Shown here one piece after another: positions 36,900 to 44,279 of a DNA stretch of 64,000 bases (the first letter of the stretch is position 1; each line of letters starts with the position of its first letter). The DNA is from Archangium violaceum (GTDB lineage Bacteria; Myxococcota; Myxococcia; Myxococcales; Myxococcaceae). The translations under genes and the position numbers were made by a program. The stretch lies in the NCBI RefSeq assembly GCF_016887565.1, contig NZ_CP069396.1, positions 8,786,001 through 8,850,000 on the forward strand. Reading direction: 5' to 3'. The notes under the pieces were generated by a model, which searched no databases, had not been told where the DNA came from, and saw only the letters and a program-made list of their open reading frames with translations.

Positions 36900-38912
36900 A
36901 TGAACACAGCCCAGCCTGGTCGGCCAGGACATGAAGGAATTCGGCGGCAGGTGCCACATCCGCCTCGGCGGCACGACGAGCCGGAGCAGCACCTGCCCCA
37001 GGTGGGGATGGAGGTGGCCGGTTACCGGCTGGAGGCGACCCTGGGTCGCGGGGGCCAGGGCACCGTGTTCCGCGCCCGGCGCGAGGACCAGCTCTTCGCG
37101 GTGAAGTTCATCTCCCAGCCCCATGCTGCGTCATGGGCCCGGCGCGAGCTGGACGTCATGATGAAGCTCTGGCACGCGGGAGGGTTGCCATTGGTGGGAC
37201 ACGGCGAGTGGCCCGCCCTCGAGCCCCACTTCCTCTTCCTCGTCACGCCCTATGTGCGGGGGCTGCCGCTGGACGCCTGGGCCCGGGAGCACAACCCCAA
37301 CGCGCTCGAGGTGGCGGACCTGGTGCGCCAGGCCGCGCGGTTGCTGGGAGCGGTGCACGCGGCCGGAGTCGTCCACCGCGATGTGAAGGGGTCCAACCTG
37401 CTGGTGTACGGCGAGCGACGGCTGGTGCTGGTGGACTTCGGGGTGGCCACGTACGAGGGCGCTCCCAGGGTGACGGGGCCCGTGCCTCCGGGCACCTGGC
37501 CCTATCTCAGCCCCCGGGTATGGCGCTCCTGGCGTGGCGAGGAGGACTCGCGCGCCAGCCCGGGTGATGACCTCTGGGCCCTGGGAGTGGAGCTCTACCA
37601 ATTGCTGACCGGCGGGCTGCCCTTCCGTGGAAGCGAGGGCGAGCTGGTGCACGCCATCCTGCACGAGGAGCCGAGGGTACCGCATGAGCTCAACCCGCGG
37701 GTGCCCAGGGCGCTGGGGGAGGTGTGCTGGCTCATGCTGCGCAAGCAGCCTGGGGAGAGGTACGCGGATGCGCGGGCGGTGGAGGTAGCGCTGGAGGAGG
37801 TGGTGAAGCAGGCGGACGAGGCGTGGAAGGTGCCACTGTGCGAAGCCTGGGGTCCGAACAACGCCACCACCTCATGGCAACAGGAGCTGGGAGGAGACGT
37901 GGACCTGCTGGCGCTCTACGAGCGCCGGGCTGCCTACGCGCAACAGCCGGTGAGGGGAAAACCGCGTCCGCCGGATGAAGTATCCACCCAGGGCGTGCCA
38001 GGAGAGATGCCGCCTGGACCCGAAGAGCCAGCGCGACCGCGTGCCCCGGACTCGCCCACCCCGCGCTCGCGACGGGTGCTCCAGGTCGCTGGTGCGGTGC
38101 TGGTGTTGGGCCTGAGCGTGTGGCTCGCCGTGCGCGCGCTCCCGCGGCCCTCCATGTCCACGACCTCACCGGTGGGAACACCCCTTGCCACCCTACCGGA
38201 GGAGTTCTACCCCATCACCCTGGAGCCGGGCGGCCAGGAAGTGGCGCCTCCGTGGCGGCGGCTGGAAGGTGACGGCGGCGCGGCGCCCGAAGAGGCGGTA
38301 ACCCCCGCGCCCGTTGCCAGCGCGACGCACTCCCAGGACACGCGCGTGAGGACACTTCGCAAGGCTCCCCAGGACACCCCGCAGCAGCCGCCGAAGGACT
38401 CGGGCTCCACAGCCACGAAGGTGGGGGCGGCCCTCCTCGGCTGCACCCTCGCCGCCGGTTGCCCCGGCCCCACCACCACGGCCGTCCAGGTGCGGCCCCT
38501 GCCCGCTCCCACCGAGTGTCCACCCGACTCGGTGCAAACCATGAAGGAGCTGGGCTTCCGCATCGGCAAGAGCGAAACGGCCTTGTTCCCCCAACAGGAC
38601 AAGAGCGAGCCCTTCGTTCCCGTGCGAGAGGGCCCGGGCACCACGATGCGCATCCTCCTGAGAAGACCCACGACGGAGGTGCCCGCGGGCTCCATGGTCT
38701 CGGGGCAGCTCTTCTTCGGCACGGACCGCATCCACGGCCGCTTCACCCATCTCCACACGCCGAATGGGTACACGTACCCCATCTGCATGGTGCTCGTTGA
38801 TCGGAGCGACGACATGGGCGTGGGCGACGAGGATGTGAAGCCGGGCGAGAAGCCGGGCACCCTGCGCATGTCGTGGTCCGAGGGCGTCATGCCGGTGGAG
38901 CGTTTCAAGTAG
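36900..38912 (+). CDS. Membrane-anchored serine/threonine protein kinase
   Basis: A 670-residue Hanks-type kinase. Kinase motifs are intact: GRGGQGTVF (49-57), Lys69, VHRDVKGSN (Asp161), DFG (179-181). One membrane helix follows at about 405-425 (VLQVAGAVLVLGLSVWLAV). The outer part has a second hydrophobic stretch and a C-terminal domain (about 525-670; GTTMRILLRRPTTEVPAGSMVSGQLFFG) that I do not recognise by name. GGAGGTG at 36887-36893 supports the ATG at 36900 over the ATG at 36867. It precedes a DUF2381 gene, a recurrent pairing in myxobacteria. Confidence 0.9.
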   Translation: MNTAQPGRPGHEGIRRQVPHPPRRHDEPEQHLPQVGMEVAGYRLEATLGRGGQGTVFRARREDQLFAVKFISQPHAASWARRELDVMMKLWHAGGLPLVGHGEWPALEPHFLFLVTPYVRGLPLDAWAREHNPNALEVADLVRQAARLLGAVHAAGVVHRDVKGSNLLVYGERRLVLVDFGVATYEGAPRVTGPVPPGTWPYLSPRVWRSWRGEEDSRASPGDDLWALGVELYQLLTGGLPFRGSEGELVHAILHEEPRVPHELNPRVPRALGEVCWLMLRKQPGERYADARAVEVALEEVVKQADEAWKVPLCEAWGPNNATTSWQQELGGDVDLLALYERRAAYAQQPVRGKPRPPDEVSTQGVPGEMPPGPEEPARPRAPDSPTPRSRRVLQVAGAVLVLGLSVWLAVRALPRPSMSTTSPVGTPLATLPEEFYPITLEPGGQEVAPPWRRLEGDGGAAPEEAVTPAPVASATHSQDTRVRTLRKAPQDTPQQPPKDSGSTATKVGAALLGCTLAAGCPGPTTTAVQVRPLPAPTECPPDSVQTMKELGFRIGKSETALFPQQDKSEPFVPVREGPGTTMRILLRRPTTEVPAGSMVSGQLFFGTDRIHGRFTHLHTPNGYTYPICMVLVDRSDDMGVGDEDVKPGEKPGTLRMSWSEGVMPVERFK

Positions 38913-38938
38913 AGGGCCCAAGCCAGCTGGAGTCAGTT

Positions 38939-39055
38939 CTTTCAGGGGTGCTCCCGCGGGAAAAGACGGGGCACCTTCCGGGTGCGCTCCGGACGAACTG
39001 GTCCGACTGTCGGACCAGTTGCTCCCGAGCACGACCGGGACCTCCCTCCTGAAAG
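38939..39055. repeat. Nested inverted-repeat element between kinase and DUF2381 genes
   Basis: Three nested complementary pairs share one centre. The outer arms are CTTTCAGG (38939) and CCTGAAAG (39048). The middle arms are GTGCTC and GAGCAC. The core is a perfect 12-1-12 palindrome: AACTGGTCCGAC at 38996 and GTCGGACCAGTT at 39009. The whole could fold into one long hairpin. No U-run follows, so it is more than a plain terminator. A miniature mobile element or a regulatory RNA structure are options. Confidence 0.6.
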
Positions 39056-39155
39056 GACCTACCCACCTGGCCTGGCTGCGAACAAGGGCGGACGAAAAGC
39101 AGGGGCGACGTAGGAGGTGCTTGTTTCCCAGAGCACTCCGGAGGTAGTACGGCCC

Positions 39156-39678
39156 ATGCCCAGCCCACCACCCACCGTCCCCCTGCTGCTCGCGATTCTC
39201 GCCACGGCTCCAGCCCTCGCCGAGCCTCCGTCTGAAGCTTGGGACACGGCGGCCGCTCGCCACCTCGAGCTGACGGCAGAGAGCCCCGGGCAGGTGCACG
39301 AGGTGCGTATCAGCCCTGGCCTCACCACCACCCTGGTGTTCAACGCGCCGCTGCTGCGTGGGAGCGTGGTACTGGAGGCGCGCGAGCGCTTCCGGGTGGT
39401 AACGGTGGACGAAACCATGGGCTTTGTTGCGCTCCTGCCTTCGGGGGCGCTGTCACCGGGACAGCAACTGCGCCTGGAGGTGCGCTTCGCGGATGGCGCG
39501 GTGCCGGCGAGCATCACCTTCTCGCTGGTGGTGCACCCCACCCGGGCCGAGCCGCAGGTGAATGTGTACCGCCAGCCGCGCTCGGCCGAGTCCTTTCAAC
39601 AGGAGGCGCGGCAGGAGCATGAGCGTGCCGAGCGGTGCGAAGCGCGGCTGGCGCAAACCCAGACTGCGCGCGTCGGCC
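39156..39678 (+). pseudogene. 5' part of a DUF2381 gene, cut by an IS21 element
   Basis: The first about 174 codons of a DUF2381-family protein. It has a signal peptide (LLLAILATAPALA), then RHLELTAESPGQVHEVRISPGLTTTLVFNAPL and LRLEVRFADGAVPASITFSLVVHP, and a charged helix (QQEARQEHERAERCEARLAQ). GGAGGT sits 11 nt before the ATG. The frame breaks at the left end of the insertion and reads only two foreign codons into it. The matching C-terminal part lies beyond the element at 42400. DUF2381 proteins are secreted, of unknown function, and often follow Ser/Thr kinases. Confidence 0.88.
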
Positions 39679-39767
39679 CATCGTGATCACCAGGATCGGA
39701 GCATCGTGATCAGCGAGATCGGAGCATCGTGATCACCGGGATCGGCCATCGTGCTCAGCGGGCCAAG
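39679..39767 (+). repeat. Left-end multiple terminal repeats of the IS21 element
   Basis: Four near-identical tandem copies of about 21 bp begin at 39679, 39702, 39725 and 39747 (period 22-23 bp). Each starts CATCGTG and most continue ATCA then (A/G)(A/G)GATCGG. The fourth is the most diverged. They match the IS21 transposase-binding sites at left ends. Confidence 0.85.
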
Positions 39768-39906
39768 GTGCCCGAGGACTACGCTGGAGGTCAGGTGGTT
39801 CGCCCTACGGGGCCCGTCGGCTGGTAGCAACCGGACGCGGGAGGGCGGGCGAGCCGAGCGAGCACGCTGGACGGCATTCGTCGACGGCCCTCCGCGAGGA
39901 GGGCCG

Positions 39907-41451
39907 ATGGCCACGGAGCGACTGTCCATGCGTCACATACGAGAAGTGCTACGGCAGAAGTGGGAGCAGAAGAGAAGCCACCGGGAGGTGGCCAGCAGCC
40001 TGGGAATCAGCGCGGGGGCGGTGGGGAGCGTGCTGGCGCGCGCTGCGGCGGCGAAGCTGAGCTGGGAGCAGGTGGAGCAGATGCGGGAGGAGGAGCTGGA
40101 GGAGCGGCTGTATGGCGCCGTGCCGAAGCCCACGGCCCAGAGGCCCCTGCCCGACCCGGTGTACATCCACACGGAGAGAAAGAAGCCCGGCGTCACGCTG
40201 GAGCTGTTGCACCTGGAGTACCTGGAGAAACACCCGGAGGGGTACCGCTACACGCAGTTCTGCGAGTACTACCGGCAGTGGTTGGCCAAACACCGGCTCA
40301 CCATGAGGCAGGAGCACCGGGCGGGAGAAAAGCTCTTCGTCGACTACTCGGGAAACAAGCCGCACCTGGTGGACGAGACAACGGGCGAGCGCGTGGAGGT
40401 GGAGCTGTTCGTGGCGGTGCTGGGGGCCTCCAACTACACGTACGCGGAGGCCACGCGCACGCAGCGAGGGCCGGACTTCATCGCCAGTCACCAGCGCTGC
40501 TTCGTGTACCTCGGTGGCGTGCCGGGAGCGCTGGTGCCTGACCAGCTCAAGAGCGGGGTGACGCGCGCGTGCCGCTACGAGCCGGGAGTGCAGCGCACGT
40601 ACGAGGAATTCGCGCGGCACTGCGGCACGGTGGTGCTGCCAGCGCGCCCGCGCTCGCCCCGGGACAAGGCGAAGGTGGAGGTGGGCGTGCTGGTGGTGCA
40701 GCGCTGGCTACTGGCGCGGCTGCGCCACCACACCTTCTTCTCGCTGGAGGCGCTCAACGAGCGCATTGGCGAGCTGCTGGAGGACCTCAATAACCGAAAA
40801 ATGAGGCTGTACGACGCGAGCCGGAGAGAGCTCTTCGAGCGGCTGGACAAACCGGCGCTGCGGCCGCTACCGGCCGAGGCTTTCACCTACGGCGAGTGGA
40901 AGCAGGTGCGAGTCAACATCGACTACCACGTGCAGGTGCACCATCACTTCTACTCGGTGCCGTACGCGCTGGTGCACCAGGTGCTGGAGGCGCGAGTGAC
41001 GGCCACCACGGTGGAGCTGTACCAGCGCGGCGAGCGCGTGGCGAGTCACGTGCGTAGCGACGAGCGGGGCCGGCACACCACGCAGCCGGAGCACATGCCC
41101 AAGGCGCACCAGAAGCACCTGGAGTGGACGCCCTCGCGGCTGGTGCACTGGGCGGGCACCATCGGCCCCAACACCCAGAAGCTGGTGGAGAGCATCCTGC
41201 GCGAGCGTCCTCACCCGGAGCTGGGTTACCGCTCCTGCCTGGGGATACTGCGGCTGGCCAGGCGCTACGGCAACGAGCGGCTGGAGGCGGCGTGCACGCG
41301 AGCCCTGGCCGTGAGCGCCCGCTCCTTCCGGCACGTGGACTCCATTCTCCAGAATGGGCTGGACCGGCTCGCCCCACCAACGGACGAAGCGCAACCGGAG
41401 CTCGCCGCGCAGACGCACGAGAACGTGCGCGGCAGCGACTACTACCACTGA
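39907..41451 (+). CDS. istA: IS21-family transposase IstA
   Basis: A 514-residue DDE transposase. The N-terminal helix-turn-helix (MRHIREVLRQKWEQKRSHREVASSLGISAGAVGSVLAR) binds the terminal repeats. The catalytic core starts at GEKLFVDYSGNKPHLVD (first Asp), with later PDQLKSGVTRA and SPRDKAKVEVGVLVVQRWLL (Glu), followed by the C-terminal beta domain. Length is normal and no stop interrupts it, so it may be active. The ATG at 39907 has GAGGAGG upstream. Confidence 0.93.
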   Translation: MATERLSMRHIREVLRQKWEQKRSHREVASSLGISAGAVGSVLARAAAAKLSWEQVEQMREEELEERLYGAVPKPTAQRPLPDPVYIHTERKKPGVTLELLHLEYLEKHPEGYRYTQFCEYYRQWLAKHRLTMRQEHRAGEKLFVDYSGNKPHLVDETTGERVEVELFVAVLGASNYTYAEATRTQRGPDFIASHQRCFVYLGGVPGALVPDQLKSGVTRACRYEPGVQRTYEEFARHCGTVVLPARPRSPRDKAKVEVGVLVVQRWLLARLRHHTFFSLEALNERIGELLEDLNNRKMRLYDASRRELFERLDKPALRPLPAEAFTYGEWKQVRVNIDYHVQVHHHFYSVPYALVHQVLEARVTATTVELYQRGERVASHVRSDERGRHTTQPEHMPKAHQKHLEWTPSRLVHWAGTIGPNTQKLVESILRERPHPELGYRSCLGILRLARRYGNERLEAACTRALAVSARSFRHVDSILQNGLDRLAPPTDEAQPELAAQTHENVRGSDYYH

Positions 41452-41578
41452 CCCTCACGCTACCCACGAGCCTCGTGCGTGAGGGGCGCGCCGTCGCACT
41501 GCGTGCGCCGGCGCGCGACGACGAAGCTCTCCAACACCGCGGCACCCAAGCAGGTGCCACACACCCGAGGACAAGCAC

Positions 41579-42319
41579 ATGCTGAACGAACCGACGATGC
41601 AGAAGCTGCACTCCCTGAAGCTCTCCGCCCTGGCGGCCGAGTGGGAACGGCAGCAGAAGGACCCCGAGCTGGCGAAGCTGTCCTTCGATGAGCGGCTGGG
41701 GATGTTGGTGGACGCCGAGTGGCTGCACCGGGAGAACGCGCGTACGGCGCGCTGCCTGCGCGAGGCGAAGCTGCGGCTGAGCAGCGCGAGCCTGGAGGAC
41801 CTCGACTACGCGCCCAAGCGCGAGCTGGACAAGAGTCTGGTGCGCCAGCTGGGCTCGTGCCGCTGGGTGGCCGAGCACCAGAACGTGGTGATTACGGGAG
41901 CCACGGGGACCGGCAAGACGTACCTGGCCTGCGCACTGGCGGAGGCTGCGTGCCGCAAGGGCTACAAGGCGCTCTACCGCAGAGCGCCCCGGCTCTTCGA
42001 CGAGCTGACGCTGGCACACGCGGATGGCTCGTACGCGCGGGTGCTGGCGCGTCTGGCCAAGGTGGACGTGCTGGTCATCGACGACTGGGGGCTGGCTCCA
42101 CTCAAGGAGCAGGAGCGCCGGGACATGCTCGAGATTCTCGAGGACAGGTACGGCAACCGCAGCACCCTCATGACCAGCCAGCTGCCCACCACGAAGTGGC
42201 ACGACCACCTGGGGGACCCGACGGTAGCCGACGCTATTTGCGACAGGGTGCTACATAACTCCCATCGGGTCGTGTTAAAGGGCCCCTCCCGCAGGAAGGA
42301 GGAGTCTGCGGAGAAGTAG
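41579..42319 (+). CDS. istB: IS21-family helper ATPase IstB
   Basis: A 246-residue AAA+ ATPase of the DnaC/IstB type that bends target DNA and licenses IstA. Walker A is GATGTGKTY (about 105-113) and Walker B is VLVIDDWG (about 161-168), followed by LEILEDRYGNRSTLMTSQLP with sensor residues. Complete and in the usual order, 127 bp after istA. Confidence 0.93.
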   Translation: MLNEPTMQKLHSLKLSALAAEWERQQKDPELAKLSFDERLGMLVDAEWLHRENARTARCLREAKLRLSSASLEDLDYAPKRELDKSLVRQLGSCRWVAEHQNVVITGATGTGKTYLACALAEAACRKGYKALYRRAPRLFDELTLAHADGSYARVLARLAKVDVLVIDDWGLAPLKEQERRDMLEILEDRYGNRSTLMTSQLPTTKWHDHLGDPTVADAICDRVLHNSHRVVLKGPSRRKEESAEK

Positions 42320-42345
42320 GTCCCCGGTCAGCGTCGCTTCGCTCC

Positions 42346-42399
42346 GATCACGATGACCGATCCAGGTGATCACGATCGACCGATCTGGGTGATCACGAT
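42346..42399 (-). repeat. Right-end terminal repeats of the IS21 element
   Basis: Three copies of the same motif in inverse orientation: GATCACGATG at 42346, GGTGATCACGAT at 42365 and again at 42388, each preceded by CGATC-type sequence. They mirror the left-end repeats and mark the right border. Confidence 0.82.
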
Positions 42400-42844
42400 G
42401 GCCGGAATACGCACCCAGACAGAGCAGAAGAGTCCCGGGAGCATCATCGGGCTCATCAACTCCGGGCTGGTGGTGGGCAAGAAAGGCATCGCGGCACAGG
42501 ACATTTCAAACACCACCCGGCAATCCCTCGGAGAGGCCCTCGAGAGAAACAAGGCTTACAGCTACCGGGCCGAGGGACGGGTGGCGGTGGCGCTGGAGGT
42601 GGACAACACGAGCGCGCAGCCCTGGACGGTGGACGAGGAAGGTGCGGCGCTGGTGAGCAGGGGCGGCGCGCGGCTGCGGGTGCTGCGCGTATGGCAACCG
42701 GAGCCCCTCCCCCCCGGAGGAACGGACCGGGTAGTGGTGGAGGTAGAGGCCACGGAGGAACAGGCCCGGGGGACCTATGTCCTCCGACTGGGAGAGGCGA
42801 GCGGTCCGCGCACCATCACCCTTCGTGGCGTGACGTTCCCGTGA
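42400..42844 (+). pseudogene. 3' part of the DUF2381 gene cut by the IS21 element
   Basis: The C-terminal half of a DUF2381 protein: SPGSIIGLINSGLVVGKKGIAAQDI, YSYRAEGRVAVALEVDNTSAQPWTVDEEGAALV, LRVLRVWQPEPLPPGGTDRVVVEVEATEEQA and the typical ending RTITLRGVTFP. It continues the part at 39156. Removing the element with one GGCC copy leaves the two halves one base out of frame, so a further small change at the junction is needed to explain the break. No start codon of its own is convincing. Confidence 0.85.
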
Positions 42845-42946
42845 GTCTCCAGCCCAGGCCCTTGTCCGCTATCCGGCAATGACCGGTCTCGCGTCCGGAC
42901 ATACAGCGCAGAACCCTCCGTAGCATGCGGATGAAAGGGAGGTCTC

Positions 42947-43342
42947 ATGCGCATGCGGCTCTCACTCACTGCACGCGGAGTCTTGTTGTCATGGGTAGTC
43001 CTCGGCGCGCTCCAGCTCGCATGCGTCGGCGGCCACATCCCGCCGTCCATGTTCCAGTTCCAGAACGTCGTGCCCTACACCCCTCCAGATGGAGGGGGAT
43101 GGAAGGTCGCCCAGGTGCTCGTTCTGCTAGGAAAGATTTCACCCATCTTTTCCTCGACCGCAACCTGCGACATCGAGGTCGGCGTTCCGGAAAAAAATGT
43201 GAACGGGTGGGTTCTGGATGAATTCGCACAAGTGGAGGCAGCCAAGGCAGCGGACGAGGCTGCTCGCATCGTCCTGCGGGAGCAATTGCCAACCGCCCTG
43301 GCCCACTCTTCACGGAAGGGCTTGAGGAACTTCCACTCATGA
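42947..43342 (+). CDS. Hypothetical lipoprotein, possibly truncated
   Basis: A 131-residue predicted lipoprotein (signal ending LQLAC, Cys26). The segment SSTATCDIEVGVPEKNVNGWV recurs in altered form about 850 bp downstream. Its last codons overlap the next gene as ATGA. The next frame, read back in frame, also continues smoothly upstream (GLEELPLMKSD), so this gene and the following one may be one gene split by a frameshift. Not recognised. Confidence 0.6.
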   Translation: MRMRLSLTARGVLLSWVVLGALQLACVGGHIPPSMFQFQNVVPYTPPDGGGWKVAQVLVLLGKISPIFSSTATCDIEVGVPEKNVNGWVLDEFAQVEAAKAADEAARIVLREQLPTALAHSSRKGLRNFHS

Positions 43343-43919
43343 AATCGGACTCGTTCGCGGACGCGCTCGTCCAACTCGTTCACTGCTACTACCCTTCCGG
43401 CCTCTGCAATGATGATCCTCGATACAAGGAATCAGAAGAGGGGCAGCGCCTCACCCGGCTGGTTCAAGCCAATGTGCAACCTTCGCCAACCTGGAAGGGT
43501 TTCACCCAACGAGTCGTCCAGGAATTTCCCGATTGCAACATCTGGGACACGACCGTGCCCTGGCATGATCCCTGTAACAGTGTCCGGGTGTACCTCGCGG
43601 GATTCGTGGAAGGAGGCCCCCGTTATGACTGCGTCGTCTGCCTCCTGAGCCAACTCGCACCGGTGTATGCCCTCTATGCTTCCCACACGGACAAGAGCAT
43701 CCCCGAAGGGGAATACTGGCTCCGCGTCCCCCCGTTCCCCCCGAATTCCAGGCACACGAGGCGAAGCTCTCCGGGCTCATCGAGTCCACCTTGGGTTTCA
43801 CCCGCCTGCCCAACGAGACCCTCTTCATCCCCGTACCGGACCTCGTCCCGCGCTCGGCCAATTACGGGCCCGGCGAGGCTCAGCTCATCGACTGCCTCTT
43901 CACCCCGCATCGCTGGTGA
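43339..43919 (+). pseudogene. Frameshifted hypothetical (immunity-like) gene
   Basis: Translation from 43339 gives MKSDSFADALVQLVHCYYPSG and remains sensible to LRVPPFP near 43738, then turns to Ser/Pro/Arg noise. After a poly-C run (43737-43742) another frame continues sensibly as EFQAHEAKLSGLIESTLGFTRL and ends DCLFTPHRW at 43919. One extra C would restore a protein of about 193 residues, so a single-base deletion in a C tract explains the break. The same C-terminal motif is left as debris at 46746. Position near Sit toxins suggests, but does not show, an immunity family. Confidence 0.68.
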
Positions 43920-44129
43920 GGAACGGTCCGGAGACGCCTATGTCCTCCAACTGGGAGAGGCGAGTGGGGCGCGCACCATTGTTTCTCCCGTCTTCCTTGA
44001 GCCCGCCACCTGCGACATTGAGGTCGGCGTTCCGAAAAACCATGGAAGCACGTGGGTGACGAACGAAGCCGCCTGTGGGACGCGGATCGTCAGCGCACAG
44101 TCACCCTGGGCAACGTGACGCTCCCGTAG
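43920..44129 (+). pseudogene. Interrupted C-terminal remnant of a second DUF2381 gene
   Basis: The first part encodes EERSGDAYVLQLGEASGARTI and the last part (about 44090-44129) RTVTLGNVTLP plus stop. Both are the end of DUF2381 proteins, compare GTYVLRLGEASGPRTITLRGVTFP at 42780-42841. Between them about 100 bp encode PATCDIEVGVPKNHGSTWV, a diverged copy of a segment of the lipoprotein at 42947. The three pieces form a mosaic produced by recombination. Confidence 0.65.
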
Positions 44130-44279
44130 CGCCAAACCACGAAGCGACGCTCCACCGTCTGAGACTACCCGCAGCATCTTCCAGGATTTTACCTACCCGG
44201 CAGCTTGACGGGCGCACACACATTTCCGTGTAATTCCGGAGCGACGGTTTTCTGGCCGCGTCGCTACCCGAGGTGCGCC

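Larger units (their letters stand above)
39679..42399 (+). mobile_element. IS21-family insertion sequence (2.7 kb)
   Basis: The element holds istA and istB in order and is bounded by matching inverted ends: ATCGTGATCACC on the left and its complement GGTGATCACGAT on the right. Both ends carry extra internal copies of this motif, as IS21 elements do for transposase binding. GGCC flanks each side (39675-39678 and 42400-42403), a plausible 4-bp target duplication. The left end has one extra C before the shared motif, so the exact boundary is uncertain by a base. It sits inside a DUF2381 gene. Confidence 0.88.

Noticed and set aside
39684-42395. IS21 borders set at TG...CA inside the inverted repeats
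   Set aside because: With these borders the flanks (CATCG and CGATG) are inverted, not direct, repeats. The GGCC direct repeat supports borders a few bases further out.
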